From contig JAKZAN010000046.1 in assembly GCA_023053545.1 (NCBI GenBank), positions 62,001 through 126,000 of the forward strand: a DNA stretch of 64,000 bases. The letters run 5' to 3'. The notes below the pieces were generated by a model, which worked only from the letters and a program-made list of their open reading frames with translations, ran no database searches and was not told the DNA's origin. Positions 63,901 through 64,000 of this stretch are shown one piece after another. The first letter of the stretch is position 1. Each line of letters begins with the position of its first letter. The position numbers and the translations under genes were made by a program. The stretch comes from Lepidurus packardi (taxonomy: Eukaryota; Arthropoda; Branchiopoda; Notostraca; Triopsidae).

Positions 63901-64000
63901 TACGGACTGAATTAATTCCTTACGGACTGAATTAATTCCTTACGGACTGAATTAATTCCTTACGGACTTAATTAATTCCTTACGGACTTAATTAATTCCT
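60960..64000 (-). repeat. right-end satellite rich in CTGAATGAATTCC monomers
   Basis: Shorter higher-order units repeat the order GATTGATTGAATTCTTTTC, several CTGAATGAATTCC monomers, TTTCATACGG, CCATTACGG, GTACTGAACTT, CCATTACGGACTGAATTATTTCC, GTACTGAAGTTATTCC, CAGACTAAATT, CCGTAAGGAATGAATT (from about 61,015, 61,420, 61,990, 62,610 and 63,480). Spacings are about 405, 570, 620 and 870 bp. The array continues past the window edge in mid-unit. There is no other sequence. Confidence 0.8.

Larger units (their letters stand above)
22036..64000 (-). repeat. 20-bp satellite array, inverted block, part 2
   Basis: The array resumes in the same orientation and phase immediately after the insertion and runs past the right edge of the window, for about 2,100 monomers. 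It is organised in higher-order units of roughly 0.7-2 kb, recognisable by rare variants shared between neighbours (TTCCGTACGGATTTTAC between 27.1 and 36.2 kb, TTGCTTACGGTCT between 49 and 53.2 kb, CTTATTCACTTAATT at 45.5-46.7 and 59.4-63.1 kb). The share of CTGAATGAATTCC (EcoRI-site) monomers rises toward the right end, so the subfamily mix changes along the array. No coding or RNA gene is visible. Homogenisation by unequal exchange or amplification is the usual explanation for such structure; the mechanism is inferred. Confidence 0.98.

Noticed and set aside
1-64000. Open reading frames or a repeat-encoded protein
   Set aside because: The consensus has TAA twice on one strand and TGA and TAA on the other per 20 bp, and the monomer length rotates all frames, so any open stretch is short and accidental.
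1-64000. CRISPR array
   Set aside because: The repeats abut directly with no unique spacers, and the 20-bp unit itself varies; this is tandem satellite.
1-64000. Telomeric repeat (TTAGG/TAAGG-like strings in CGTAAGG and TTTAGGATT)
   Set aside because: These occur only once per 20-bp monomer or in one variant block and never as a tandem 5-7-bp telomere unit.
1-64000. CENP-B box
   Set aside because: No monomer variant shows the TTCG....A..CGGG pattern; a centromere role cannot be claimed from sequence alone.

Overview
The window is almost entirely one satellite DNA: about 3,190 tandem copies of a 20-bp monomer with consensus GGAATTAATTCAGTCCGTAA (35% GC, one CpG). The only non-satellite DNA I can see is a 125-bp insertion at 21,911-22,035. 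There is no protein-coding gene, rRNA, tRNA or CRISPR array. The consensus has TAA twice per 20 bp on one strand, and TGA and TAA on the other. Because 20 is not a multiple of 3, every frame of intact consensus meets a stop within 60 bp. Long arrays with nested higher-order repeats and a poly(A)-tailed retrocopy point to a eukaryotic nuclear genome, probably centromeric, subtelomeric or other heterochromatin. I cannot name the organism from the sequence.

Layout. From 1 to about 10,347 the monomer reads in the consensus orientation on the + strand. At about 10,348 orientation flips once, and from there to 64,000 every monomer reads as the reverse complement (ACTGAATTAATTCCTTACGG on the + strand). 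The left block has a core made of two back-to-back, base-identical 2,460-bp units (2,021-6,944), and its two ends share a related subfamily. The right block is a patchwork of higher-order units of about 0.4-2 kb. Adjacent copies are nearly identical: 420 bp at 11.4 kb, 1,950 bp at 22.9 kb, 1,530 bp at 31.6 kb, 1,491 bp at 34.4 kb, 1,140 bp at 39.1 kb, 1,242 bp at 42.8 kb, 1,058 bp at 50 kb, 951 bp at 55.9 kb and 1,111 bp at 59 kb.

The insertion at 21.9 kb is a minus-strand retroposed sequence. It has a 25-27 nt poly(A) tail (poly(T) on +), a perfect 12-bp target-site duplication and a 100-bp body. The body contains a stretch of about 28 nt closely resembling the branch-point-recognition/stem IIa region of U2 snRNA, followed by two short hairpins. 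It is either a truncated, divergent U2 retrocopy or a small SINE-like element with a U2-like head.

Recurrent variant monomers mark the higher-order repeats on both sides of the flip: a diverged monomer containing CCGTAAGGAAT, an 8-bp-deleted 12-bp monomer, a three-monomer block containing GGATTGATTGAATTCC, and an ATCGAT variant. Both blocks therefore come from one family, and the flip rearranged an array that was already structured. The most notable items are the U2-like retrocopy, the single inversion breakpoint, the very recent kilobase-scale duplications, and the perfect 10-bp palindrome GAATTAATTC in each consensus monomer.
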